Positions 1 through 8,670 of a stretch of DNA of 64,000 bases are shown here, piece after piece. The notes beneath the pieces are model-generated. The model made no database searches and was not told the origin of the DNA. It saw only the letters and a program-made list of their open reading frames with translations. The stretch is from Paenibacillus harenae DSM 16969 (lineage in GTDB: Bacteria; Bacillota; Bacilli; Paenibacillales; Paenibacillaceae): NCBI RefSeq assembly GCF_000422465.1, contig NZ_KE383842.1:703845-767844 (forward strand). The letters are read 5' to 3'. The position numbers and the translations under genes are program-made. How positions within the stretch are numbered: the stretch's first letter is position 1; each line of letters begins with the position of its first letter.

Positions 1-1
1 G

Positions 2-199
2 CCGGGTGCCGTAGTCATTGATGTGGGCATTAACCGCATGCCGGACGGAAAGCTTGCGGGAGACGTCGATTACGAGGACTGCTTGGAGACGGCCGGCTTT
101 ATTACGCCTGTCCCGGGCGGCGTCGGACCAATGACGATTACGATGCTGATGAAAAATACGATTACAGCTGCAAAAAGGGCAAACGGAATCAAGGAGTGA
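2..199 (+). CDS. folD: FolD C-terminal fragment (methylene-THF dehydrogenase/cyclohydrolase)
   Basis: This is the last 65 codons of an open frame that enters from the left edge and stops at TGA 197-199. It contains the C-terminal FolD signature PGGVGPMT followed by the usual [12 protein letters not shown] helix. FolD is the cytosolic bifunctional enzyme that interconverts methylene-, methenyl- and formyl-tetrahydrofolate with NADP. The gene lies directly upstream of xseA, as in B. subtilis and relatives. The start and the N-terminal catalytic domain lie outside the window. Confidence 0.93.
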   Translation, partial: PGAVVIDVGINRMPDGKLAGDVDYEDCLETAGFITPVPGGVGPMTITMLMKNTITAAKRANGIKE

Positions 200-207
200 C
201 GTTTGGC

Positions 208-1578
208 ATGACGAATCAGCCGCGTATTTATTCCATAAAAGAGCTTAACCGATACATACGAATGAAGCTGGAATCAGACACGCTGTTAGGTGATATATGG
301 CTTAGGGGCGAAATTTCCAATTTCACCCATCATTCTAGCGGGCACATGTATTTTACGATGAAAGACAGCGACAGCAAATTGAAGAGCATTATGTTCGCCT
401 CACATAATCAGCGTTTGCCTTTTATTCCGAAGGAAGGCGCAAAAGTGATTGCGAGAGGAAATATTTCCGTCTATGAGCGGGACGGCAATTATCAGTTCTA
501 TGTCACTTCCATGCAGCCGGACGGGATCGGAAGCCTGTACCTGGCTTATGAGCAATTAAAAGCGAAGCTGGACTCCGAAGGATTGTTCGCTGCCTCGCGC
601 AAACGCCCTATACCGCGTTTTCCTCGCGCAATCGGCGTTATAACGTCACCGACCGGGGCGGCAGTAAGAGATATTATTATTACTCTTCAGCGCCGTTATC
701 CGTCCATACCTGTACTTATTTACCCGGTTCTTGTGCAGGGCGCCCAAGCTGCGCCGTCTATTGTGAAAGCCATTGAATCCATGAACCGTTTCGGCGAAGC
801 CGACGTATTGATTGTAGGAAGGGGCGGGGGCTCGCTTGAAGAGCTTTGGGCTTTTAACGAGGAAGCGGTTGCCCGCACCATCGCCGCATCAGCCATTCCG
901 GTAATCAGTGCGGTCGGTCATGAGACGGATTTCACTATTGCGGATTTTGCAGCTGATTTACGCGCGGCTACGCCTACAGCAGCCGCCGAGCTGGCCGTTC
1001 CGAATATCGCCGAATTGCAGCAGCAGCTCCAGCGGCAGAAGCAGAGGCTCGTTCAAGGGATTCGGTATGCCTTGCAGGACGAGAAGGAAAGGCTGAATCG
1101 CATAAGGCGTTCTCCCTTTTTCATGCATCCGCGCAAATATTTATTAGAGCAGGCTCAGCGGCATGACCGTTTAAATGAACAGCTGGAGCAGCGAATGAGA
1201 ACGATCGTGGACCGGAGTTATTCCCGTTTATCACGGATGCAGACGGCATTAGCCGCCCATCATCCGGGCGATCGCGCCGCTTTCGCAGCCAAGCGCTGGG
1301 AAAGCGCGAGCAGGAGACTGGAGCAAGCGATGGCATCGGCTGTGAAAGAAAAGAAGCTGCAGCTGCATAGCACGATTAGGCAATTAGACGCTTTAAGTCC
1401 ATTAAAGGTAATGGCGCGCGGTTATGGTCTGGTATATGACGAGGAAGAAAGAAAGTTAATTAAATCAGTTGCCGATGTGCAGCCTGGAGACGTCGTTAAA
1501 GTAAAAGTATCCGACGGCCAACTTGACTGCCATGTCAGGTCATTGAGGGGAGATCAAAGCAATGGAAGCAACGAATAA
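208..1578 (+). CDS. xseA: exodeoxyribonuclease VII large subunit
   Basis: XseA is the catalytic subunit of exonuclease VII, which cuts single-stranded DNA from both ends into oligonucleotides with XseB. The 456-residue product has the N-terminal OB-fold DNA-binding region (roughly residues 5-100), then the catalytic domain with GRGGGSLEELWAFNEE and the DFTIADFAADLRAATPTAAA stretch, followed by a long charged helical arm. I chose ATG 208 because AAGGAGTGA at 191-199 sits 11 bases before it. An in-frame GTG at 196 overlaps the folD stop but has no ribosome site. It is the first gene of xseA-xseB-ispA. Confidence 0.96.
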   Translation: MTNQPRIYSIKELNRYIRMKLESDTLLGDIWLRGEISNFTHHSSGHMYFTMKDSDSKLKSIMFASHNQRLPFIPKEGAKVIARGNISVYERDGNYQFYVTSMQPDGIGSLYLAYEQLKAKLDSEGLFAASRKRPIPRFPRAIGVITSPTGAAVRDIIITLQRRYPSIPVLIYPVLVQGAQAAPSIVKAIESMNRFGEADVLIVGRGGGSLEELWAFNEEAVARTIAASAIPVISAVGHETDFTIADFAADLRAATPTAAAELAVPNIAELQQQLQRQKQRLVQGIRYALQDEKERLNRIRRSPFFMHPRKYLLEQAQRHDRLNEQLEQRMRTIVDRSYSRLSRMQTALAAHHPGDRAAFAAKRWESASRRLEQAMASAVKEKKLQLHSTIRQLDALSPLKVMARGYGLVYDEEERKLIKSVADVQPGDVVKVKVSDGQLDCHVRSLRGDQSNGSNE

Positions 1579-1816
1579 CGGCGAGCTCTCTTTTGAGCAG
1601 GCGATGGAGCGATTGGATCTGATCGTATCCAAGCTGGAGAATGGCGACGTTCCTCTGGAAACAGCTATTGAATTGTTTCAGGAGGGGATGAAGCTGTCGC
1701 AGCTATGCGGGGGCAAGCTGGAGCAGGTAGAACGGAAAATCGAACTGCTTATCGAGTCGGAGCAGGGCTTCCAGAAAAAACCGTTTGCGTCTGTAAACGA
1801 GGATAAAGGGGAATAA
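1562..1816 (+). CDS. xseB: exodeoxyribonuclease VII small subunit
   Basis: The 84-residue product is a helical XseB protein with the typical sequence FEQAMERLDLIVSKLENGD and the LETAIELFQEGMKLS segment. Several small subunits bind the helical arm of XseA in the exonuclease VII complex. The ATG at 1562 overlaps the end of xseA by 17 bases, and a GAGGGGAG site about 10 bases upstream lies inside xseA, so the two are translationally coupled. Length is normal for the family. Confidence 0.95.
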   Translation: MEATNNGELSFEQAMERLDLIVSKLENGDVPLETAIELFQEGMKLSQLCGGKLEQVERKIELLIESEQGFQKKPFASVNEDKGE

Positions 1817-1818
1817 GC

Positions 1819-2733
1819 TTGAACGACAGGTCGGATATTACCGCATATTTATCTCGTTGCGCAGAGCTGACGGAGGCTGCGCTCAAGCAGGCGCTCCCGG
1901 CAGAATGGGACATTCCCGGCCGTCTGCGGGAAGCCATGCGCTATTCGCTTGAAGCGGGCGGCAAAAGGCTTCGTCCGGCGCTCGTCTTAACAGCCGCCGA
2001 GGCTGTGCTCGGAAAGCCGGCCTCCTTTGAAGCGGCGCTGCCGGTTGCGTGCGCTGTAGAGTTCGTTCATACGTATTCCTTGATTCACGATGATTTGCCG
2101 GCGATGGATAATGACGATTTCCGCAGAGGCAAACCGACAAACCACAAAGTGTTCGGCGATGCAATGGCTATTCTTGCAGGAGACGCGCTGTTAACGCATG
2201 CTTTTCATCTTATTCCGCAAGCAGCGCGTCAAGGATCGATCAGTGCCGAAGCCGCGCTTGCCATTGTGGATGATTTAGCAAGATTCGCGGGTGCTCCCGG
2301 GATGGTAGGCGGTCAAGCGGCCGATATGCTTGGCGAGCAGGGAGTAACGTCCATAAACGAGCTTGAATATATTCATCTTCATAAAACGAGCGATTTAATC
2401 GTATTTTCGGTAACGGCCGGCGGGCGGATCGGCGGAGCTGATTCGAAGCAGCTGGAGCTTCTAGCGCGTTACGGGCGAAGCATTGGCTTGGCCTTTCAAA
2501 TTCAGGACGATATTCTGGATCTGGTCGGCGACGAGCAGAAGCTCGGCAAGAAAACGAATAGCGACGTCCAGCAAAACAAGGTAACGTATCCGTACCTGAT
2601 CGGCATGGATGAAAGCATTGCCCAAGTGGAGAGGCTCACGCAGGAAGCGAAATCCGCCGTGCTGGAAGCGGGCTTTCAAATGCCGGACCGCCTTCTCGAA
2701 ATTGCGGATTATCTGGTCCGGAGAGATCATTAG
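1819..2733 (+). CDS. ispA: farnesyl diphosphate synthase (polyprenyl synthetase)
   Basis: This 304-residue polyprenyl synthetase has both aspartate-rich motifs: DDLPAMDNDD near residue 90 and DDILD near residue 234. The Phe-Gln pair before the second motif and the short first motif fit a farnesyl diphosphate synthase, which condenses IPP with DMAPP and GPP. The start is TTG 1819, two bases after the xseB stop, with a GGGG ribosome site within the xseB end. It stands before dxs, so isoprenoid precursor and product genes are adjacent. A geranylgeranyl specificity cannot be ruled out by reading alone. Confidence 0.93.
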   Translation: MNDRSDITAYLSRCAELTEAALKQALPAEWDIPGRLREAMRYSLEAGGKRLRPALVLTAAEAVLGKPASFEAALPVACAVEFVHTYSLIHDDLPAMDNDDFRRGKPTNHKVFGDAMAILAGDALLTHAFHLIPQAARQGSISAEAALAIVDDLARFAGAPGMVGGQAADMLGEQGVTSINELEYIHLHKTSDLIVFSVTAGGRIGGADSKQLELLARYGRSIGLAFQIQDDILDLVGDEQKLGKKTNSDVQQNKVTYPYLIGMDESIAQVERLTQEAKSAVLEAGFQMPDRLLEIADYLVRRDH

Positions 2734-2759
2734 GGTGCGGCGCGCACAGTCGCAGTTGT

Positions 2760-2787
2760 TGGGAAACAAAAAGCATTATGTTATACT
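2760..2787 (+). promoter_or_regulatory. candidate sigma-A promoter for dxs
   Basis: TTGGGA at 2760-2765 and TATACT at 2782-2787 are separated by 16 bases in the 119-bp gap between ispA and dxs. The -10 is a 5/6 match and the -35 a 4/6 match. It would give dxs a promoter of its own besides read-through from xseA. Confidence 0.4.
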
Positions 2788-2852
2788 AGGAAAAATGTAG
2801 ATGCAATTGGACGGCACGGAACGGCGCTGTCCGCGAAAGCGAGGAAAGTAAC

Positions 2853-4751
2853 GTGCTGCTAGACCAGATTAACGGACCTCAAGATTTGAAAGCTTTGAAT
2901 GCCGCTCAGCTAGGGCAGCTGGCCGGAGAAATCCGCCAGTTTCTTATTGAGAAGCTTTCCGTTACCGGCGGTCATCTCGCTCCTAATTTGGGAGTCGTGG
3001 AATTGACCATAGCTATGCATTATTTATTTAATAGTCCTGATGATAAGTTTATATTTGACGTTGGACATCAATCTTATGTGCACAAAATACTAACCGGACG
3101 CAAGGACCGGTTTGATACGCTGCGCCAATATAAGGGCTTATGCGGCTTTGTCAAACGTTCCGAAAGCGAGCATGATGTCTGGGAAGCAGGGCACAGCAGC
3201 ACCTCATTGTCAGCCGCCATGGGGATGGCGCTGGCCCGTGACCTGCAAGGCGCCGGCAATCGCGTCATCGCCGTGATCGGCGACGGGGCGCTGACGGGCG
3301 GCATGGCTTTGGAAGCGCTGAACCATATCGGACACGAGAAGAAAAATTTAATGGTCATCTTAAACGATAATGAGATGTCGATCGCCCCTAACGTCGGTGC
3401 GCTGCATCATTATTTAGGGAAAATCCGTACGGATCGCCATTATCAAAAAGCAAAAGACGATCTTCAGCAGCTGCTCAACAAGATTCCGGCTATCGGTGGC
3501 AAGCTGGCTAAGACGGCCGAGCGCTTTAAAGACAGCTTGAAGTATCTGCTCGTCAGCGGTATTTTGTTCGAGCAATTCGGATTCACCTATTTAGGACCGG
3601 TAGACGGCAATGACCTGGAGCAGGTGCTTGATATTATGAAGCAAGCGGATCAGGTTGCGGGTCCCGTCCTCGTACACGTGTTAACCGTCAAAGGCAAGGG
3701 ATATTCGCCGGCCGAAGCGGATTCTTTCAAATGGCACGGCATAACGCCGTACAAAATTGAGTCCGGTCAAGTCGTAAAGGCAGTCGGCCCTCCCGTGTAC
3801 ACGGACGTATTCGGCGACATGCTGATTGAGATGGCCGAGAAGGACGAGAGGATCGTTGCGGTTACGCCGGCGATGCCCGGAGGCTCCGGTTTGCTTAAAT
3901 TCGCGGCCAGGTTTCCGAATCGGATGATTGACGTCGGCATTGCCGAGCAGCATGCCGCTACGATGTCCGCCGCGCTTGCTATCGAAGGCTTAAAGCCGGT
4001 GTTTGCCGTGTACTCGACGTTCTTGCAGAGGGCTTACGATCAAGTCGTTCACGATATTTGCCGGCAAAACTTGAACGTTATCTTCGCAATCGACCGCGCC
4101 GGCTTTGTCGGACCGGATGGAGAAACTCATCACGGGGTATATGATATTTCCTTTCTGAGGCATATCCCGAATATTGTCGTGATGATGCCGAAGGATGAGA
4201 ACGAGCTGAGACAAATGCTGAGAACGGCCGTCGATTACAACGAGGGACCGATTGCGGTCCGCTACCCGCGCATTGCCGGCCTTGGCGTGAAGCTGGAGGA
4301 AAATCCGCAACCGCTCCCGATCGGGAAATGGGAATCGGTTCGCGAAGGAGATTCGGGCGCTATTTTGGCTATCGGGCCGATGCTTCAGGTTGCGGAGGAA
4401 GCCGCTGAATTGCTGAAGCGCGAAGGGTTAAATATACAAATCGTTAATGCCCGGTTCATAAAGCCGCTGGATGAGCAGATGCTCCTGTCGCTGGCGGCGG
4501 AAGGTAAAAATATGATCGTGCTCGAGGAGGGTGCGGAGCTGGGCGGGCTGGGAAGTTCCGTGCTGGAGTTTTATTCGCTAAAAGGCATTTACGGGCAGCC
4601 TGTTCGGATAATAGGGATACCGGATATTTTTGTCGAGCATGGATCCATTAAAGAGCAGAGACAAGAAGTTGGCTTAACGGCCGAAAGAGTCGCAAATGAG
4701 CTGAAATCCATGCTGCCTCGCCGCATCAAGCGGGTTACGGGCCAGCAGTAA
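2853..4751 (+). CDS. dxs: 1-deoxy-D-xylulose-5-phosphate synthase
   Basis: Dxs condenses pyruvate with glyceraldehyde 3-phosphate, using thiamine diphosphate, in the first step of the MEP isoprenoid pathway and for thiamine and pyridoxal supply. The 632-residue protein has the TPP motif starting [18 protein letters not shown] and ending NDNEMSI (about residues 146-178), the central transketolase domain with [15 protein letters not shown], and the C-terminal domain ending near VEHGSI. The start is GTG 2853, with GAGGAAAG 7-8 bases upstream. It follows ispA, which uses its downstream products. Confidence 0.97.
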   Translation: MLLDQINGPQDLKALNAAQLGQLAGEIRQFLIEKLSVTGGHLAPNLGVVELTIAMHYLFNSPDDKFIFDVGHQSYVHKILTGRKDRFDTLRQYKGLCGFVKRSESEHDVWEAGHSSTSLSAAMGMALARDLQGAGNRVIAVIGDGALTGGMALEALNHIGHEKKNLMVILNDNEMSIAPNVGALHHYLGKIRTDRHYQKAKDDLQQLLNKIPAIGGKLAKTAERFKDSLKYLLVSGILFEQFGFTYLGPVDGNDLEQVLDIMKQADQVAGPVLVHVLTVKGKGYSPAEADSFKWHGITPYKIESGQVVKAVGPPVYTDVFGDMLIEMAEKDERIVAVTPAMPGGSGLLKFAARFPNRMIDVGIAEQHAATMSAALAIEGLKPVFAVYSTFLQRAYDQVVHDICRQNLNVIFAIDRAGFVGPDGETHHGVYDISFLRHIPNIVVMMPKDENELRQMLRTAVDYNEGPIAVRYPRIAGLGVKLEENPQPLPIGKWESVREGDSGAILAIGPMLQVAEEAAELLKREGLNIQIVNARFIKPLDEQMLLSLAAEGKNMIVLEEGAELGGLGSSVLEFYSLKGIYGQPVRIIGIPDIFVEHGSIKEQRQEVGLTAERVANELKSMLPRRIKRVTGQQ

Positions 4752-4766
4752 GCTTGAAGGAGAAAG

Positions 4767-5600
4767 ATGACAACGACAGCAAAAGAACGGATAGATGTGC
4801 TACTTGTGGAACGAGGATTTTTTGAGAGCAGGGAAAAGGCAAAGGCCGCATTAATGGCGGGACTGGTGCTGGTTGATGACGAACCCGTGGATAAAAGCGG
4901 AATGAAGGTGCCCCGTACGGCTGATATTAAGGTAAAGGGAGCGCTTCATCCTTACGTCAGCCGAGGCGGATTAAAGCTCGACAAGGCGATTCGGACTTTC
5001 GGGATTGATCTGACGGGCCGGGTCATGCTTGATATTGGGGCATCCACAGGCGGATTTACGGATTGCGCTTTGCAGAATGGCGCTTCCTACGTCTATGCGA
5101 TCGATGTCGGATATAACCAACTGGACTGGTCGCTCCGTCAGGATTCTCGTGTGAACGTGATGGAGCGCACGAACTTTCGGTATACGCAACCGTCGGACTT
5201 AGTCGGACCTGCACCGACTTTCGCCACGATCGACGTTTCCTTTATTTCATTGAAGCTTATTTTACCGGCCTTATCGAATTTGCTCTCAACGGGCTCCGGT
5301 ATTGTCGCGCTTATCAAGCCGCAATTTGAAGCCGGCAGAGAGAAGGTCGGGAAGTCAGGCGTTGTCAGAGATCCTTCTGTTCACCAAGCTGTTCTGACAG
5401 CTGTTTTGACGATGGCTGCCGAACTCGGCTATAGACTGCAGGACGTTACGTTCTCGCCCATTACCGGGGGCGAAGGCAATATTGAATTTTTAGCTTATTG
5501 GATTTGGTCGGCAGAGCCTAACCAATATGTGCCTGCCGCTCCGGAGCTGGAACAATTGGTTAAGCTTGCGAGTCAAACATTTACAACAGGAAAATCATAA
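4767..5600 (+). CDS. tlyA: TlyA-type rRNA 2'-O-methyltransferase
   Basis: The 277-residue protein carries an N-terminal S4 RNA-binding domain (about residues 7-65, RIDVLLVERGFF onward) and an FtsJ/RrmJ-like methyltransferase domain with SAM motif LDIGASTGGFTDCALQNGA near residue 90. The B. subtilis counterpart at this position is yqxC. TlyA proteins in actinobacteria methylate C1409 of 16S and C1920 of 23S rRNA and were once called hemolysins; the substrate here is inferred from family. It starts at ATG 4767 with AAGGAG 5 bases upstream and lies 15 bases after dxs. Confidence 0.92.
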   Translation: MTTTAKERIDVLLVERGFFESREKAKAALMAGLVLVDDEPVDKSGMKVPRTADIKVKGALHPYVSRGGLKLDKAIRTFGIDLTGRVMLDIGASTGGFTDCALQNGASYVYAIDVGYNQLDWSLRQDSRVNVMERTNFRYTQPSDLVGPAPTFATIDVSFISLKLILPALSNLLSTGSGIVALIKPQFEAGREKVGKSGVVRDPSVHQAVLTAVLTMAAELGYRLQDVTFSPITGGEGNIEFLAYWIWSAEPNQYVPAAPELEQLVKLASQTFTTGKS

Positions 5601-5615
5601 GCTGGATCCAAGAAG

Positions 5616-5655
5616 GATGCCGAACAGTTTAGCAGCTGCAAGGCGTCTTTTTTTT
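5616..5655 (+). terminator. candidate intrinsic terminator after tlyA
   Basis: GATGCC at 5616-5621 can pair with GGCGTC at 5642-5647, with one G-T wobble, and is followed by an eight-T run at 5648-5655. The 20-base loop is long and the stem short. It would end the xseA-tlyA transcript. The remaining 5656-5888 shows no other clear signal. Confidence 0.4.
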
Positions 5656-5888
5656 CTGTCGTTTAAGTTTCACACTTAACCAGTACTTGGAATTCACTGT
5701 GATACCGTCTCCGTTGAGATGCAGCTAACGATTCGTGCGAAGCAACGGCTGTTTACGCTTGCAACAGCGGCAATCATTTGATAAACTGTGAAAAAGCAAA
5801 CAAACGTTCGCTTCGTCAAAAAAAGGAATATCCCCCCAACTTATCGAAACGAATAAGGAGAAGAAACCGTTTGGAATGGGGGCTGCTT

Positions 5889-6353
5889 ATGAATTCCTAT
5901 GGCGATTGGCTGATTATGCTGGTTGCAGGCATTATTCTTGCTGCCTGGATCTTCAGGGCGTTTTATCGGTGGCTGCATGCGCCTGCAAGCGTCAATCGGT
6001 TGAAGCTGGGCAAGGGCGGCGAGCTGAAGCCAAATGATGAAAATATTTTGTTGCTCGAAGAAGCAGGTTATGAAGTAAGCTCAGGCAAGCATTTAGTGCC
6101 GATTTTTATTGAGCTTGACGGCATGCCTCTCGGGAAGGGCAGTCGATTATATATTGACTATATTGCGGAAATGGATAACAGTATATATGTTGTGAAGACC
6201 GCGCGCGACCGGATGCCGATGGATTGGACGGCAAGCGGGGTAAGGGACAGGCTTCTCGTCTATTCGTTATTGCTGCCTGAATGCGCCGGCGTGCTGTTCG
6301 TGGATGCGAAAGATAAAGTTATTCGTAAAATCACTTTTCACATCACCGACTAA
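5889..6353 (+). CDS. membrane-anchored protein with degenerate PD-(D/E)XK-like fold
   Basis: I do not recognise a named family for this gene, which sits between tlyA and argR. From ATG 5889 (GGGG upstream) it encodes 154 residues with one hydrophobic segment at about residues 7-25, then a soluble domain. The soluble part has strand-like SRLYIDYIAEMD, then IYVVKTARDR, then a helix RDRLLVYSLLLP and strands AGVLFVD and VIRKITF. That order resembles RecB/Cas4-type nucleases, but the catalytic Glu before Lys is Val here, so activity is doubtful. The frame extends upstream to 5778, but that part is unlike a protein N-terminus and lacks a ribosome site. Confidence 0.75.
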   Translation: MNSYGDWLIMLVAGIILAAWIFRAFYRWLHAPASVNRLKLGKGGELKPNDENILLLEEAGYEVSSGKHLVPIFIELDGMPLGKGSRLYIDYIAEMDNSIYVVKTARDRMPMDWTASGVRDRLLVYSLLLPECAGVLFVDAKDKVIRKITFHITD

Positions 6354-6373
6354 TTCGTCAATGGAGGTTTCTT

Positions 6374-6826
6374 ATGAAAGGGATTCGTCAATATCGAATA
6401 AAGGAAATTATATCCAACCATGATATCGAGACGCAGGAGGAGCTTGTCGAAGCGCTGCGGGCTACCGGCATGCAGGTGACACAGGCTACCGTATCGCGGG
6501 ATATGAAGGAATTGATGCTGATCAAGGTTCCGGCAGGCGAGGGGAAGTACAAGTATTCCATTCCTCATGAAACGCAGCGTCAGAATCCGATTCATAAGCT
6601 CAAGAGAGCGCTGCTCGATCATTTTGTACATATTGATTATACCGACAATCTAGTCGTCCTGAAATGTCTTCCCGGAACGGCGAACGCTATTGGCGCTCTT
6701 CTCGATAATATGGAGTGGCCGGAATTAATGGGTACGATTTGCGGCGACGATACGATTCTTATGATCTGCCGCACGAAGACGCATAGCGGGGAAGTTGTAG
6801 AACGATTGCTGGAGCTATTGAATTAG
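6374..6826 (+). CDS. argR: arginine repressor ArgR/AhrC
   Basis: This 150-residue regulator has the N-terminal winged helix with TQATVSRDMKELML (about residues 33-47) and the C-terminal arginine-binding oligomerisation domain with GTANAIGALLDN and GTICGDDTILMICR. ArgR/AhrC forms hexamers with arginine as co-repressor, controlling arginine biosynthesis and catabolism. It starts at ATG 6374 with TGGAGG 7 bases before. Its place between tlyA and recN matches ahrC in B. subtilis. No ARG box was sought systematically. Confidence 0.96.
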   Translation: MKGIRQYRIKEIISNHDIETQEELVEALRATGMQVTQATVSRDMKELMLIKVPAGEGKYKYSIPHETQRQNPIHKLKRALLDHFVHIDYTDNLVVLKCLPGTANAIGALLDNMEWPELMGTICGDDTILMICRTKTHSGEVVERLLELLN

Positions 6827-6841
6827 GGAGGGTTTTCGATC

Positions 6842-8548
6842 ATGCTGCGTGAGTTATCGATTCGAAATTTAGCGGTTATCGAAGAAGTAAACGTTACTTT
6901 CCACAACGGATTCCATGTATTGACCGGTGAGACCGGTGCCGGCAAATCGATCTTGATCGATGCGTTAAGCTTGGTCGTTGGCGGAAGGGGCTCCGCCGAT
7001 ATGGTCCGTTACGGCTGCGACAAAGCGGAGATGGAAGCGATGTTCGATCTGTCGACGGATCATCCGGTGTGGAATGTGCTCGCTAAGCTGGGCGTAAACT
7101 CCTCGCCCGAAGAAATGCTCGTCATAAGGCGCGAGCTTTCTTCGCACGGGAAGAGCAGCAGCCGCGTTAACGGCCAGCTCGTCACGATGACGATGCTTCG
7201 TGAGATCGGTGAATGTCTTGTCAATATTCATGGGCAGCATGAACATCAATCCTTGCTCCGGACCGAACAGCATCTGGAATGGCTCGATTTGTTCGCGGGC
7301 GACTTGCTGATCGAACGCAAGCAAATTTATCGCGAAGTTTTCAACCAGCTTCAGAAGGTAAAAGCCTCGCTGCGCGAGCTGGAGAATTCAACAAGGCAAA
7401 ATGTGCAAATGCTGGATTTATACCGCTTTCAGATTGAAGAAATAACCAATGCGCAGCTAAAACCGGGGGAAGACGAATTACTTGCTGAGCAGCGGCGCAA
7501 ACTAATGTATGCAGGTAAACGGATGGACGCCGTCTCGGAGGCTTATTCGCTGCTGTATGGCGGTAAAGGTTTAGACGCTTTCAGCAAGGCAATCGCGAAG
7601 CTGATCGACATTCAAACGTATGATGCACCTACAATAGGGCCGCTTCTCGAGCAGCTTCAATCCGCCTTTTACCAGGCAGAGGACGCTGCATTTCAATTGA
7701 GAGATTACCGGGATGGCATTGAATCAGATCCGGACTTGCTTAACCAGGTGGATGACAGACTGGATTTAATAAATGGCTTGAAACGCAAATACGGTGAAAC
7801 GATTCCGGATATTATAGCTTATTTGGAGCGGACAACTGAAGACCGCGACAATATTGAAAACCGGGACCAGTTACTGGATGAGCTTCGCGCGAATGAATCG
7901 CTCCTCTACGATCAAGCATTTGCTTTGGCAAAGGAGCTGTCCCAGTTGCGCGATCATGCGTCAGCACGCCTATCTGAAGCCATTGAGAGGGAGCTCGGAC
8001 AATTGCAAATGCCATCGGCGTTGTTTAGGGTTCAGCTCGATCAATCGCAGGGGAATGTTGACAAACAGGTTCGTCTGCATGCCAATGGATTGGATGAGGC
8101 AGTGTTCATGCTGTCAACCAATCCGGGCGAGCCGCTAAAGCCGCTCAGTAAAATTGCATCTGGCGGCGAAATGTCGCGTATCATGCTCGCGCTCAAAAGC
8201 ATTTTCGCCGAAATCGATCAGGTTCCCGTTCTTATATTCGATGAGGTGGATACGGGCGTAAGCGGGCGCGCCGCTCAGGCAATTGCAGAGAAAATGTCGC
8301 ACCTGGCCGCGAAGTGCCAAGTATTCTCGATCACTCATTTGCCTCAAGTTGCATGTATGGCGGATCATCATTATGAAATCCGCAAGCAGGTTACTGGTTC
8401 GCGGACATCGACCTCGGTTGCCGAATTAATCGGAAACATGAGGATCGAAGAGCTTGCGCGCATGCTCGGCGGCGTGGAAGTGACGGAAAAAACAAGACAT
8501 CATGCACAGGAAATGCTTGATTTGGCCCACAGACAGAAGGGAGCGTAA
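6842..8548 (+). CDS. recN: DNA repair protein RecN
   Basis: RecN is an SMC-like ATPase that acts early at double-strand breaks. The 568-residue product has Walker A GETGAGKS (about residues 29-36), a long coiled-coil middle, the ABC signature region LSKIASGGEMSRIMLALK near residue 435, and Walker B PVLIFDEVDTGVSG. A conserved QVFSITHLPQVA follows. ATG 6842 has GGAGGG upstream and lies 15 bases after argR, so they are probably co-transcribed. Confidence 0.97.
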   Translation: MLRELSIRNLAVIEEVNVTFHNGFHVLTGETGAGKSILIDALSLVVGGRGSADMVRYGCDKAEMEAMFDLSTDHPVWNVLAKLGVNSSPEEMLVIRRELSSHGKSSSRVNGQLVTMTMLREIGECLVNIHGQHEHQSLLRTEQHLEWLDLFAGDLLIERKQIYREVFNQLQKVKASLRELENSTRQNVQMLDLYRFQIEEITNAQLKPGEDELLAEQRRKLMYAGKRMDAVSEAYSLLYGGKGLDAFSKAIAKLIDIQTYDAPTIGPLLEQLQSAFYQAEDAAFQLRDYRDGIESDPDLLNQVDDRLDLINGLKRKYGETIPDIIAYLERTTEDRDNIENRDQLLDELRANESLLYDQAFALAKELSQLRDHASARLSEAIERELGQLQMPSALFRVQLDQSQGNVDKQVRLHANGLDEAVFMLSTNPGEPLKPLSKIASGGEMSRIMLALKSIFAEIDQVPVLIFDEVDTGVSGRAAQAIAEKMSHLAAKCQVFSITHLPQVACMADHHYEIRKQVTGSRTSTSVAELIGNMRIEELARMLGGVEVTEKTRHHAQEMLDLAHRQKGA

Positions 8549-8603
8549 TGGAAGCCATTCAGGGAATGTTTTTGCGGACATAAAACAAACGGCTCGGGGT
8601 AAC

Positions 8604-8635
8604 TTAAAGGTACGCCATTGGCGATATGCCTTTAA
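8604..8635 (+). other. hairpin between recN and spoIVB
   Basis: TTAAAGG at 8604-8610 pairs perfectly with CCTTTAA at 8629-8635 around a smaller GCC-ATT-GGC hairpin. There is no T run, so it is not a typical terminator. It lies 36 bases before the chosen spoIVB start and could be a weak terminator, an mRNA stabiliser or part of the spoIVB promoter region. Confidence 0.35.
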
Positions 8636-8670
8636 CGTCATGCGATGGAAATACAGGGAGCGTGAAATCA

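Noticed and set aside
196..207. GTG 196 as start of xseA
   Set aside because: It overlaps the ribosome site AAGGAGTGA itself; ATG 208 is correctly spaced.
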